64,000 nt of DNA from Sphingobacteruim zhuxiongii (GTDB lineage: Bacteria > Bacteroidota > Bacteroidia > Sphingobacteriales > Sphingobacteriaceae). The stretch spans positions 1,426,001 through 1,490,000 of the forward strand of contig NZ_CP045652.1 in assembly GCF_009557615.1 (NCBI RefSeq), written 5' to 3'. The position numbers and the translations under genes are program-made. Below are positions 54,391 to 62,035 of the stretch, piece by piece. How positions within the stretch are numbered: the first letter of the stretch is position 1; the number at the start of each line of letters is the position of its first letter. The notes beneath the pieces were generated by a model. The model had not been told where the DNA came from and searched no databases. It saw only the letters and a program-made list of their open reading frames with translations.

Positions 54391-55374
54391 TTAAGCATAC
54401 AATTTCATCACTCTGTACAGGAAGAATGTTGTGTCCCTTACGCCACGGAAGACGCTTCTGAAAGCTTTGAGTTTTGCATTGAAGGATTCTGCGGAAGCAT
54501 TGGTACTTCTATTGTCGAAGTAGTGTAGGATGTATTGATGATGCGCTGCAATGGATTTTGCCACGCTCTCAAAGGAAGCAATACCCGCATTCTCAACCTG
54601 ATTGTTCCATAGGCCTAGTTTGGTAAATGCTACCTTTTTGTCCTTGCATTTGTTGAAGATGTCCCCTAAGGCAATTCCAAGATCATAAGCCTGTTTTAGC
54701 TTGGGGAACCGCAGGAATAATAATTCAGCACGATGTTTCTGGCTTTCCGACCATCGGCTTGGATGCTTGAACAATAGGTGTCTGGATCTAGCCAACAGCT
54801 GTTTGAGCGTATCACCATTTGGCAACAATTCCGGTTCATACGGGATCCCTCGCTTTCGTGATTCCATTATTTTCTTGCTTTCTGCATCCAAGACTTCCCA
54901 ACGATACTTGATACGGAGTTCCTGCACGGCATCGTAAGCTAACTTTTGGACATGGAACCGATCGACCACACGTCTGGCATTTCTGAAACATCTACGGATT
55001 GCCTTGGCCATGTTGGGAGCCATATCCATGGTCACCTCCTTTACCTTATTCCTCGAGCGCAAGGGTATTCGCTCGAGAACAGCCATGATATCCTCAGCCT
55101 TGGTACCCTTTATAGTTGCTAAAATCGTTCCTTTACGCCCTTTTGCCGATTTACTGCTAACAATGGTATATAATTCACCGTTGCTGAAGCTGGTCTCATC
55201 AATGCTCAGGTGTTCCGATATGTTTTCAGGGAACAATGTCCAGCTCTCGGCATGAGGCTTTTGGTCCCAATCATGGAAATCACTGAGGTGGTTCTTGTAT
55301 TGATCCTGTAGTTGTTTGCCGTCCATCTGGAAGAACAGACCTACCAATTGGGCGCTTACAGGGTAGCTATCCAA
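54391..55374 (-). CDS. ISAon1 family transposase (ISL3-like DDE domain)
   Basis: 327 residues. DDE transposase: first Asp in HLSIDETSF (about residue 58), second in EVTMDMAPNMAKAIRRCF (about 115), final Glu in NASAESFNAKLKAFRS (about 298); VVDRFHVQKLAYDAVQELR is also typical of ISL3-like enzymes. The start is TTG at 55374, and the stop TAG of the upstream ORF overlaps it (TTGGATAG), so translation is probably coupled by stop-start reinitiation. The frame looks complete, so the element may still be active. Confidence 0.9.
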   Translation of the reverse strand: MDSYPVSAQLVGLFFQMDGKQLQDQYKNHLSDFHDWDQKPHAESWTLFPENISEHLSIDETSFSNGELYTIVSSKSAKGRKGTILATIKGTKAEDIMAVLERIPLRSRNKVKEVTMDMAPNMAKAIRRCFRNARRVVDRFHVQKLAYDAVQELRIKYRWEVLDAESKKIMESRKRGIPYEPELLPNGDTLKQLLARSRHLLFKHPSRWSESQKHRAELLFLRFPKLKQAYDLGIALGDIFNKCKDKKVAFTKLGLWNNQVENAGIASFESVAKSIAAHHQYILHYFDNRSTNASAESFNAKLKAFRSVFRGVRDTTFFLYRVMKLYA

Positions 55375-55720
55375 ATATCTTCTTTAAAAAAAGCCCGAAT
55401 TCCGTAGTCATTCGAGCGCCCTCACGCACTAGGTTCCAATCTCTTGTGATGATATCTCCGGTATCCAGTACCGTCCATCGACGACGGCGGATATGTAGCG
55501 TAACTTTCTGGCCTCGAATGGGAAAGTCTGAAATTTCAGTAGAAGGCATAAAACCCTTTGACTCCAACTTGCTGTGCTCATAGCCTGTCGGAGCAATATT
55601 AAGTTCATCTAAATAAATATGGAGTTGATTGTCGACCTGATCGACTTCTAAAATCTGGAAGTATTCCAAAAGCCCTTCGGGCATCAATAAGGATAGTAAT
55701 TTACGTTCGGCTTCTTGCAA
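55367..55720 (-). CDS. ISAon1 family transposase N-terminal region protein
   Basis: 117 residues, the first ORF of the element. It has the small zinc-ribbon-less N-terminal part that ISL3-type transposases normally carry fused (QEAERKLLSLLMPEGLLEYF, VTLHIRRRRWTVLDTGDII, REGARMTTEFGLFLKKIFG). It starts with TTG at 55720 (a stop lies five codons upstream and no ATG is available) and overlaps the transposase ORF by 8 bp. A T7 run precedes the overlap, but the frame relation is +1, so simple -1 slippage would not fuse the two. Confidence 0.85.
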   Translation of the reverse strand: MQEAERKLLSLLMPEGLLEYFQILEVDQVDNQLHIYLDELNIAPTGYEHSKLESKGFMPSTEISDFPIRGQKVTLHIRRRRWTVLDTGDIITRDWNLVREGARMTTEFGLFLKKIFG

Positions 55721-55768
55721 GGGATATTTGTATTAAAGACGCTAAACTAAGAAATTTTTAACACTCCC

Positions 55769-55824
55769 CCCAAGAATTCAGCTTGATCCCAAGAATTCAG
55801 CTTGATCCGAATTCAGCTTAATCC
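55769..55824. repeat. three tandem copies of the insertion-element end
   Basis: The unit AAGAATTCAGCTTGATCC with 19-bp period occurs twice exactly (55772-55789, 55791-55808) and a third time shortened and changed (GAATTCAGCTTAATCC, 55809-55824). The first unit is the right terminal repeat of the IS; the others look like duplicated or leftover ends. Confidence 0.75.
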
Positions 55825-55856
55825 CTCTTATTTATCAGAATAACAGCAAGTTACAG

Positions 55857-55899
55857 GATAAAAAAAATGGGACAAGTCTATCATTTTTAGACTTGTCCC
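55857..55899 (-). terminator. intrinsic terminator of tRNA-Lys
   Basis: Perfect 12-bp stem (GGGACAAGTCTA 55869-55880 / complement 55888-55899), 7-nt loop, followed on the minus strand by T8 (55861-55867 region). Placed 7 bp after the tRNA 3' end. Confidence 0.9.
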
Positions 55900-55905
55900 A
55901 AGAAG

Positions 55906-55978
55906 TGATCCCGCTGGGATTCGAACCCAGGACCCATACATTAAAAGTGTATTGCTCTACCAGCTGAGCTACGGAATC
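55906..55978 (-). tRNA. tRNA-Lys (anticodon TTT)
   Basis: 73 nt. Acceptor stem GATTCCG/CGGGATC with one G-T pair, D arm GCTCAGCTGGTAGAGC, anticodon stem ATACA/TGTAT with loop CTTTTAA giving anticodon TTT, and T arm GGGTTCGAATCCC. CCA is not encoded. Its 3' end faces the insertion-element cluster, so it could be an integration hotspot. Confidence 0.97.
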
Positions 55979-56290
55979 TTATATCCTTCGTTGTTTGAAG
56001 TGATGCAAAGGTAGAAAAATCATCCATACACTCCAAATCTTTTGTAAAAAAATCTAACACCTTATAAATAACTCCTTGTTTCTCAGTTTGAAAAAATAGA
56101 AAATATACTTCAGTCTCTCTAAAAACCAAGAATTGTTCCCTGCAAATTCGATGGAATCCACAGCAGAATGGGAGGGACATCCTTCGGGACTTCTTCGTAC
56201 TATGGCCTATTCTTGTTGAAAAAATGACGAGCCAAAAAGATTGCAGTCGCGACAGCAATAAAAAGATTGGGTTAAGAAACGAAAAGATGT
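55979..56290. other. 312-bp gap between tRNA-Lys and prmC
   Basis: No supported gene. A 105-codon minus-strand frame runs into the tRNA and has no family resemblance. A short hydrophobic stretch (LFIAVATAIFLARHFF, minus strand, about 56210-56260) lacks a start codon, so it may be a remnant or chance. Confidence 0.4.
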
Positions 56291-57142
56291 TTAGTAAACT
56301 TTCAGCATTCTGGGTACCGCGTTGATGTCTTCGAAGATGACGGCATTTTTAAAACCTTTCTTCAGCATTAGATCTTTGGTTTCTTGTGCGAGATATTGGT
56401 TGATCTCAAAATAAAGATGACCATTTGGTTTTAGGTGAGTTAATGCAAAATCAGCGATGTAATCATAAAATAATAGGGGAGCCTCTTGAGGGACGAAGAG
56501 AGCGGAATGCGGTTCATGCTGGAGAACATTATGGTGCATGGAAGACATTTCCTCTTCGGTAATATAAGGGGGATTGCTGACGATAATATCATAGGTTTCA
56601 TCACCGAATGTTAGTTCCCATTCTAAAATATCTAGACAGCGGAAATCGACAGTCGCCTTTTGTCGTTTTGCATTTTCCCGAGCGATTGCTAGCGCATCCT
56701 GGGAAATATCGACAGCGACGGTGTTTGCGTTCTTTAAGTTATTCTGCAAGCTGATAGCGATGCAGCCGCTTCCCGTACCGATATCGATCAGTCTAAGGTT
56801 TTCTTGGTTTTGGTGATCCCGTAAGATCAGATCGACCAGTTCTTCGGTTTCTGGTCTTGGAATTAGGGTATGCGCATTGACAAGGAATTCGGCACCGTAA
56901 AAAGGGGCATGGCCTAAAATATGTTGAATAGGCTTTCCTGTCGAAAGGTCCACTAATAAATCCTGCAAAGCTGTTTCATCAACTGAGTTTAGTTGATTTT
57001 GAAGCTGTAAACTAAGTTGCAGTTTGTTTATTCCCATTAATGCTTCGACGCCAATTTGAAACAAGGCTTTCGCTTCCTCAGCATCGTAAATGCTGCTGAG
57101 TTTGTCGATGTAATTTTGACGAATTTGCAATAATGTTCCCAT
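56291..57142 (-). CDS. prmC: peptide chain release factor N5-glutamine methyltransferase
   Basis: 283 residues. Methylates the Gln of the GGQ motif in class I release factors using S-adenosylmethionine. N-terminal helical domain (about 1-80), then the methyltransferase: RPETEELVDLIL, motif I LIDIGTGSGCIAISL, VDISQDALAIAREN, and the signature VSNPPYITEEEM (about residue 190). A TAGGTTTG box sits exactly four bases before the ATG. Divergent from ribD with 65 bp between start codons. Confidence 0.95.
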   Translation of the reverse strand: MGTLLQIRQNYIDKLSSIYDAEEAKALFQIGVEALMGINKLQLSLQLQNQLNSVDETALQDLLVDLSTGKPIQHILGHAPFYGAEFLVNAHTLIPRPETEELVDLILRDHQNQENLRLIDIGTGSGCIAISLQNNLKNANTVAVDISQDALAIARENAKRQKATVDFRCLDILEWELTFGDETYDIIVSNPPYITEEEMSSMHHNVLQHEPHSALFVPQEAPLLFYDYIADFALTHLKPNGHLYFEINQYLAQETKDLMLKKGFKNAVIFEDINAVPRMLKVY

Positions 57143-57146
57143 GCTA

Positions 57147-57154
57147 CAAACCTA
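57147..57154 (-). promoter_or_regulatory. -7 box four bases before prmC ATG
   Basis: TAGGTTTG on the minus strand matches TAnnTTTG; four bases (TAGC) separate it from ATG. A transcript from here would begin at or next to the start codon. No clear -33 element. Confidence 0.5.
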
Positions 57155-57195
57155 CAAAATTCAACAGAAATCTGTGTTTTTATCGATATAATTAA

Positions 57196-57203
57196 TAGTT
57201 TTG
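57196..57203 (+). promoter_or_regulatory. -7 box four bases before ribD ATG
   Basis: TAGTTTTG matches TAnnTTTG; TTCC then ATG. Predicts a leaderless or nearly leaderless ribD mRNA. Confidence 0.5.
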
Positions 57204-57207
57204 TTCC

Positions 57208-58263
57208 ATGATGAATGATCAAGTTTATATGCAGCGCTGTCTAGAATTGGCTGTTTTAGGGGCAGGGAAAACAAGTCCTAATCCAATGGTCGGTGCAGTT
57301 ATCGTATATGAAGATCAGATTATCGGAGAAGGCTATACCTCGCCTTATGGAGGGCCACATGCGGAGGTTAATGCAATAAATAATGCCATCGCGAAGTTTG
57401 GTGAAATCGAAGCCTTAGAACGCTTTAAATGCAGTACAATATACGTTAGTTTGGAGCCATGTGCACATTTTGGGAAAACACCACCATGTGCAGATCTAAT
57501 AGTTGAAATGGGTATTCAAAAAGTTGTAATAGCCTGTTTAGATCCTTATGCCAAAGTGAATGGATTAGGGTTGAAAAAACTTCAAGATGCAGGTATTGCG
57601 ACCGAAGTAGGCGTTCTAGAAGCTGAAGCGAAATGGGTAAATCGTCGATTCTTTACCAAGATTGCACAATCAAGACCTTATATCATTTTGAAGTGGGCAG
57701 AAACTGCTGATGGTTTCTTTGCACCTATAGATTCAAGTCAAAAGTGGATTAGCAACGTGGCCAGCAAGCAACTGGTTCATAAATGGCGTGCTGAAGAAGA
57801 TGCGATCCTAGTTGGTAAGAATACAGCAATCGTTGACAATCCCAGTTTGACGGTTCGCGACTGGCAGGGAAGGAATCCCAAGCGTGTGTTGATTGATAAA
57901 AATCTTGCCGTACCCCCTGACTTTTCTATACTAAACGATCAGGCAGAAACGATTGTTTTTAATGCGATTAAAACCGATTGGCAAGGACATTTAAAATATG
58001 TCGAATTAGAAAATTTTGATCTCTATCTACCCCAACAGATTCTATGTCAATTATATTTAATGGATATACAATCGGTTATTATCGAAGGTGGTAAGAAAAC
58101 TTTGGATATGTTTATTGAGGCAGGACTTTGGGATGAGGCTCGCGTTTTTCAATCAACTGAATCATGGGAGACAGGCGTCAAAGCACCGAAATTCAATGGG
58201 CAGGAAATTGCTGTTGAAAAAATAGGTTCAGATGTACTTAGCACTTTCGTTCCTCATAAATAA
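57208..58263 (+). CDS. ribD: bifunctional riboflavin biosynthesis deaminase/reductase
   Basis: 351 residues. N-terminal zinc deaminase converts the pyrimidinone 5'-phosphate of the riboflavin pathway: GPHAEVNAI (His/Glu) and SLEPCAHFGKTPPCADLI (two Cys). The C-terminal RibD_C reductase follows (SRPYIILKWAETADGFFA, WRAEEDAILVGKNTAIVDNPSLTVR, SVIIEGGKKTLDMFIEAGLWDE). Length is standard. Other rib genes are not adjacent, so it is a stand-alone gene as often in this group. DUF2851 gene follows in the same direction. Confidence 0.96.
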   Translation: MMNDQVYMQRCLELAVLGAGKTSPNPMVGAVIVYEDQIIGEGYTSPYGGPHAEVNAINNAIAKFGEIEALERFKCSTIYVSLEPCAHFGKTPPCADLIVEMGIQKVVIACLDPYAKVNGLGLKKLQDAGIATEVGVLEAEAKWVNRRFFTKIAQSRPYIILKWAETADGFFAPIDSSQKWISNVASKQLVHKWRAEEDAILVGKNTAIVDNPSLTVRDWQGRNPKRVLIDKNLAVPPDFSILNDQAETIVFNAIKTDWQGHLKYVELENFDLYLPQQILCQLYLMDIQSVIIEGGKKTLDMFIEAGLWDEARVFQSTESWETGVKAPKFNGQEIAVEKIGSDVLSTFVPHK

Positions 58264-58303
58264 TCGTATCCTAATAGTAAATTTCCCTTAGCTTAACCTT
58301 GAC

Positions 58304-59605
58304 TTGGTATTTTCGGATGTGCATGTGTCCGAAGATATACTCCACTTTATTTGGCGCTTTCGCCTATTCCGGCAGCTTCTTTTATTAACATCGAAGGGGC
58401 AGTCTTTGCGGATTCTGCAACCAGGTATCTTAAATGAAGATGCTGGTCCTGATTTTCATCAAGCGTTGATCTTACTTGACGGTGTTTACTTGTATGGTCA
58501 TATTGAGATTCATGTTGCCGCGAAAGATTGGCGATTGCATGGTCATTCTAAAAATCCAGTATACAACACGGTTATGCTACATGTGGTTTGGAATGGTGAT
58601 GAGCCCTATTGCTTGGAAGACGGTTCAGAAATTCCGACTTTAAGGTTGTGTGAGTTGATCGAAGAGAAGGTGTTATTGAACGCAAATCGATTGCTACAAA
58701 ATATTAATTCGATTCCTTGTGCTTATGATTTCGACAATGTACCCGCGCATATTCAATACCAAGTGCTGCAAAGGACTTTAGTTGAGCGTTTCGAATCCAG
58801 GTATATGCAGGTGCTAGAACACTTAAAGGAAACGAACGGGGATTGGGAGCGCGTTAGTATGGTTTTAATTGCTGCGGCATTTGGGATGAAGGTTAACAAG
58901 ATGGCGTTCATCGAGTTGGGTATGTTGTTGAATATTAATCTACTGAAGAAATTTGCGAATAAACCAACGATTATACATGCCTTATTCTTTGGGCAAGCTG
59001 GTTTTCTAGCTTGCGGATTCGAACGGGATCCCTATGTTCAGTGTTTAAAGAAAGAATATCAGTATTTCGCAAAACTATATCAGCTTCCACAGATGTCCAT
59101 TTATCAATGGAAATTCATGCGTATGCGACCTGCTAATTTTCCTACATTTAAATTGGGTCAGCTAGCGGCGTTATTTGCTTATAATAGGTCTTGGTTTGCC
59201 TGGCTAACGACGACAGAATCATTAGCCGAAATACGAAATGTAATTGCGTTAGTTGAAGTCCCCGAATTTTGGATTAATCATTACCATTTTAAGAAGGAGA
59301 CAGTAGTGCATAGCACAGCGATTTCTGATGATTTTTTCAACTTACTTGTCATTAATAGTTTTTCGCTTATTTTATTCGCTTACGGGAAGTATGTTGGAGA
59401 TTCGAATTTGATTCAGAGAGCTTTGGATTGGCTAGAGCAAGTGCCTGTTGAGTCGAATAGAATCGTAGCCATATATCGGAAACTCGGGTTTTCAATGCAA
59501 TCGGCAATGGATAGTCAAGCGGTACTGCAATTGCAGAAAGAATATTGCGAAAAGAAGCGCTGTTTGCACTGCGGCATTGGCGCTTCGATCGTGAAAGGTA
59601 TTTAA
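58304..59605 (+). CDS. DUF2851 family protein
   Basis: 433 residues, a conserved protein of Bacteroidota and Chlorobi of unknown function. Typical segments: LHFIWRFRLF, GQSLRILQPGILNEDAGPDFHQALILLDGV, YGHIEIHVAAKDWRLHGHSKNPVYNTVMLHVVW, and a Cys-rich end (CEKKRCLHCGIGASI). The start is uncertain: TTG at 58304, GTG at 58319 or GTG at 58325 are in frame; family comparison favours one close to SEDILHFIW, i.e. 58319 or 58325. A near-match -7 box TATTTTCG (58308-58315) would also fit a start at 58319. Its stop overlaps the convergent ankyrin gene by 4 bp. Confidence 0.88.
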   Translation: MVFSDVHVSEDILHFIWRFRLFRQLLLLTSKGQSLRILQPGILNEDAGPDFHQALILLDGVYLYGHIEIHVAAKDWRLHGHSKNPVYNTVMLHVVWNGDEPYCLEDGSEIPTLRLCELIEEKVLLNANRLLQNINSIPCAYDFDNVPAHIQYQVLQRTLVERFESRYMQVLEHLKETNGDWERVSMVLIAAAFGMKVNKMAFIELGMLLNINLLKKFANKPTIIHALFFGQAGFLACGFERDPYVQCLKKEYQYFAKLYQLPQMSIYQWKFMRMRPANFPTFKLGQLAALFAYNRSWFAWLTTTESLAEIRNVIALVEVPEFWINHYHFKKETVVHSTAISDDFFNLLVINSFSLILFAYGKYVGDSNLIQRALDWLEQVPVESNRIVAIYRKLGFSMQSAMDSQAVLQLQKEYCEKKRCLHCGIGASIVKGI

Positions 59606-60252
59606 GCTTTTAGAATCTCTGCGATGTCTTGAAAGCCTTTTTCGGCAGCTAAATCAGACGCGTTTTGACCAAAATCGTTGCGGATACTGATATCTGCGCC
59701 TTGTTCGAGTAAAATAATAATCAAATCGATATTGCCTTGTTGAGCCGCCAGGTGTAAAGGTGTAGTTCGCGAAGCTTGAATCACGTTAACTTCAGCACCA
59801 GCCTCGATTAGCATTTTTACGATATTGTGTTGCTGTGCGCTTAATGCAGCATGAATAGGGTAGACTTGATAGCCATTGGTTGAAGAGGCATTCGGATTTG
59901 CATGGCTCAGTAATAGCATTCTCACGATTTCCTCTTTGCCAAAATGAGCGGCTATACCCAATGGGTAAAATCCGTGTACGGAAATCTCGTTAATTACATC
60001 AGGTTTTTGATCAAGCATAAAGCGAACTTGCTCCGCTAGCCCTGCAGCACAGGCTTCATGAATCGTAATACTTGATATGTATTTCAACATAACCTGTACG
60101 ATCTGTGATTTATTATAATAGCAGGCAAGGAGTAAGGGAGAAATCTCATGACTCGTACTTTCCTTAAGCAGATCCGGATTTTTGCTTAGCAATAAATCAA
60201 GATCTTGATGATTCCCTGTTTCAATATATTCTTCCAAAACTGTCAAACTCAT
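59602..60252 (-). CDS. ankyrin repeat protein
   Basis: 216 residues made of about six ankyrin repeats, e.g. HEISPLLLACYYNKSQIVQVML, VHGFYPLGIAAHFGKEEIVRMLL, YQVYPIHAALSAQQHNIVKMLI, SRTTPLHLAAQQGNIDLIIILL and FGQNASDLAAEKGFQDIAEIL. No signal peptide, so cytoplasmic; such proteins bind other proteins. Convergent with the DUF2851 gene (4-bp overlap). Function unknown. Confidence 0.92.
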   Translation of the reverse strand: MSLTVLEEYIETGNHQDLDLLLSKNPDLLKESTSHEISPLLLACYYNKSQIVQVMLKYISSITIHEACAAGLAEQVRFMLDQKPDVINEISVHGFYPLGIAAHFGKEEIVRMLLLSHANPNASSTNGYQVYPIHAALSAQQHNIVKMLIEAGAEVNVIQASRTTPLHLAAQQGNIDLIIILLEQGADISIRNDFGQNASDLAAEKGFQDIAEILKA

Positions 60253-60467
60253 AGAGGGCTTTTTATATTACGAAATAAATAAAAAAAAGTTAAATTTGAG
60301 TTCTTAGCGGGATTATTCTATAATTTCCTAAATTTTCTTAGCAGGATTTACGCTGTATATATACAAATCTTTTTTAACGTTTACGAACATCATTTAAATT
60401 TTGTAGATAATTAGCTACAAATACCCTTTTTTATTAAGTAACCCTATATATATTTTCACGAAATAAC

Positions 60468-60475
60468 TACTTTTG
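60468..60475 (+). promoter_or_regulatory. -7 box of candidate small RNA
   Basis: TACTTTTG matches TAnnTTTG. A start about 4-6 bases downstream would put the 5' end at the first hairpin. No -33 TTTG at 19-bp spacing. Confidence 0.45.
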
Positions 60476-60478
60476 TAT

Positions 60479-60549
60479 TGCCCTCCCCAAGGGCATGTTT
60501 TTCATAGGTAGATGTAGGGTCGAATATATTTTTTATTCGACCCTTTTTT
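60479..60549 (+). ncRNA. candidate small RNA with C-rich loop
   Basis: About 70 nt between a promoter box and an intrinsic terminator, with no ORF feeding into it (the nearest upstream plus-strand gene ends 870 bp earlier and a minus-strand gene lies between). It folds as a 5' hairpin TGCCCT-CCCCA-AGGGCA (60479-60495), a short single-stranded part, and the terminator hairpin. The CCCUCCCC stretch could pair with ribosome-binding sites. An alternative is an attenuated leader of the LacI-type gene, but that gene has its own promoter downstream. A 50-codon frame through the terminator (ATG 60495) is unlikely to be real. Confidence 0.5.
60516..60549 (+). terminator. intrinsic terminator of candidate small RNA
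   Basis: 11-bp stem (AGGGTCGAATA 60516-60526 / complement 60534-60544), 7-nt loop, T6 at 60544-60549. Confidence 0.85.
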
Positions 60550-60792
60550 ATCGCCTAATTTTCCATAAGATTGCGTTTTTAGGATGTTTCAGCAGCTTTC
60601 TTATCATCAAGAATGACAAGCTTATTTTCAATCGATACGTGCATCGCCGATGAATGCCTGCTTTAATAATTTGGTTATGATTCTGATTATCGATGCTTTT
60701 CAATTCGATATCCATTTAAATCGTTTGAGCAATATTTCCCACTAATTTTGTAACATATTTTATTCAGATTTGAATCTGTTTTTGATTTCGAA

Positions 60793-60824
60793 TTTTGGAC
60801 TTTATCCGCAAGATGATATATTTG
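60793..60824 (+). promoter_or_regulatory. consensus promoter for the LacI-type regulator
   Basis: -33 TTTTG (60793-60797), 19-bp spacer, -7 TATATTTG (60817-60824): the full Bacteroidota primary-sigma pattern. Transcription would start near 60829, giving a 5' leader of about 90 nt. Confidence 0.65.
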
Positions 60825-60918
60825 GGTAATTCGTGTTTTAATTCCGAATTGCATCACCGAAGAGCGCGCTTAAGGTGCCTGCTCAAATCGCGCAATCTAT
60901 TATCAAGAACAAAATTTT

Positions 60919-61986
60919 ATGGCAATCGAGCAAGAAAAGAAACATTTTGGAATTAAGGATATCGCTAAACTGGCAAATGTTTCCATTGCTACTGTCGATC
61001 GAGTACTAAATAATAGAAAGGATGTTTCGAACGCTACCCGGGAGCGTGTACTAGCGATCATTAAAGAGCATAATTACCAACCTAATTTATTCGCACGAAG
61101 CTTATCTGTAAAAAATAATATACATGTTGCCGTTATCATTCCGAAAACTTCGTTTCAAACGGGTTATTGGGCGCTATGCCTAGAAGGGATTAACAAGGGT
61201 AAGGAAGAATTGGCACCATTTGGAATCGTTACAACAATCTTTCTCTATGATCAGGAGGATGTGTCGACTTTCAAAAAGGAAACACAAAAGCTATTGGCAG
61301 AAAATTTTACTGCTGTGGTTATAGCGCCCATCTTCGTGAAAGAAACAGAAGATTTTGTGCATGCATGTCATCAACGACATATGCAGACGATTTATATCAA
61401 TTCGGATATTCCGACAAAGTCTACGATGGGATATATCGGACCAGACTTATACAGTACCGGCAGACTTGCGGGCAATTTGACTTCTTATCTTGTTAAATCG
61501 AACTCGAAAATTTTAGTGCTAAACGTCGCTAAAGGGATTGAGAATTATCGTTATTTGGGTACAAAAATCGATGGGTTTAAAGAATATTTACATGATTTCG
61601 ATCCAACCATTCAGATTGATATTGTTGATATCCCTTATAACGAATATGAGGAAGTTGAATTAGAATTAAAGATTAACATTAAAAAGCACGATCCGAATCT
61701 TATCTTCTTTACCAATTCTCGTGTAGCATTTCTGGGACGATTTTATGCGGATCATCCAGAAATTAAAAAACCGCCGATCATTGGTTTCGATTTTCTGTCC
61801 TCAAACGTCGAGTACCTCGCGAATGGCGTCGTTGATTTTCTAATCTGTCAGCGTCCCGATAAACAAGGATACTTTGCGTTGAACTATCTTTATCGCTATT
61901 TCTTGAAAAAGGAAAGCTTGGAGGGATTCAAACCTATGCCTATTGATATCCTGACGAAAGAGAACTATCTTTTTTACGAAAATTAG
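60919..61986 (+). CDS. LacI family transcriptional regulator
   Basis: 355 residues. N-terminal LacI helix-turn-helix (FGIKDIAKLANVSIATVDRVLNNRKDVSNATRERVL, about 10-45) with hinge YQPNLFARSLS, then a periplasmic-binding-like effector domain (HVAVIIPKTSFQTGYWALCLEGI, YINSDIPTKSTMGYIGPDLYSTGRLAGN, PPIIGFDFLSSNVEYLANGVVDFLICQRPDKQGYFALNYL) that resembles ribose-type sugar-binding proteins. It probably represses a sugar-use operon. No sugar gene is adjacent, so its targets are elsewhere or distant. Confidence 0.93.
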   Translation: MAIEQEKKHFGIKDIAKLANVSIATVDRVLNNRKDVSNATRERVLAIIKEHNYQPNLFARSLSVKNNIHVAVIIPKTSFQTGYWALCLEGINKGKEELAPFGIVTTIFLYDQEDVSTFKKETQKLLAENFTAVVIAPIFVKETEDFVHACHQRHMQTIYINSDIPTKSTMGYIGPDLYSTGRLAGNLTSYLVKSNSKILVLNVAKGIENYRYLGTKIDGFKEYLHDFDPTIQIDIVDIPYNEYEEVELELKINIKKHDPNLIFFTNSRVAFLGRFYADHPEIKKPPIIGFDFLSSNVEYLANGVVDFLICQRPDKQGYFALNYLYRYFLKKESLEGFKPMPIDILTKENYLFYEN

Positions 61987-62023
61987 AGTAATGAAGTGTT
62001 TCCCCGAACTGTTGTATTTTTCC

Positions 62024-62031
62024 TAGCTTTG
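62024..62031 (+). promoter_or_regulatory. -7 box four bases before ubiX ATG
   Basis: TAGCTTTG, then CACA, then ATG at 62036; same layout as prmC and ribD. Predicts a leaderless mRNA. Confidence 0.5.
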
Positions 62032-62035
62032 CACA

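Larger units (their letters stand above)
54358..55789 (-). mobile_element. ISAon1-type insertion sequence (two ORFs)
   Basis: About 1.43 kb. Left end starts GGATCATACCGAAAGTTTG then G6 (to 54381); the right end, read inward, is GGATCAAGCTGAATTCTTG then G6 (from 55766). About 17 of 23 compared positions agree, with outer GGATCA and inner TTGGGGGG identical. It encodes an N-terminal-region protein and a DDE transposase. No target-site duplication is visible, partly because the left end abuts the end of the decayed element (ends at about 54355) and the right end is followed by extra copies of the end sequence. Confidence 0.75.
60253..60918. other. 666-bp region with candidate small RNA and the LacI-type gene promoter
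   Basis: Contains a complete small transcription unit (box 60468, hairpin 60479, terminator 60516) and a consensus promoter for the next gene (60793-60824), plus a short palindrome CAGATTTGAATCTG at 60765-60778 that may be an operator. The first 200 bp hold the promoter of the ankyrin gene, not identified. Confidence 0.5.

Noticed and set aside
54358..55789. Target-site duplication around the insertion element
   Set aside because: Flanking bases on the two sides do not match for any length of 3-9 bp with the ends chosen.
43872..55978. Genomic island integrated at tRNA-Lys
   Set aside because: Position of the tRNA and the IS cluster suggested it, but I found no second copy of the tRNA 3' end and no integrase gene, so the claim is not supported.
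55941..56258. 105-codon minus-strand frame next to prmC
   Set aside because: Its end runs through the tRNA-Lys gene and the protein resembles nothing known.
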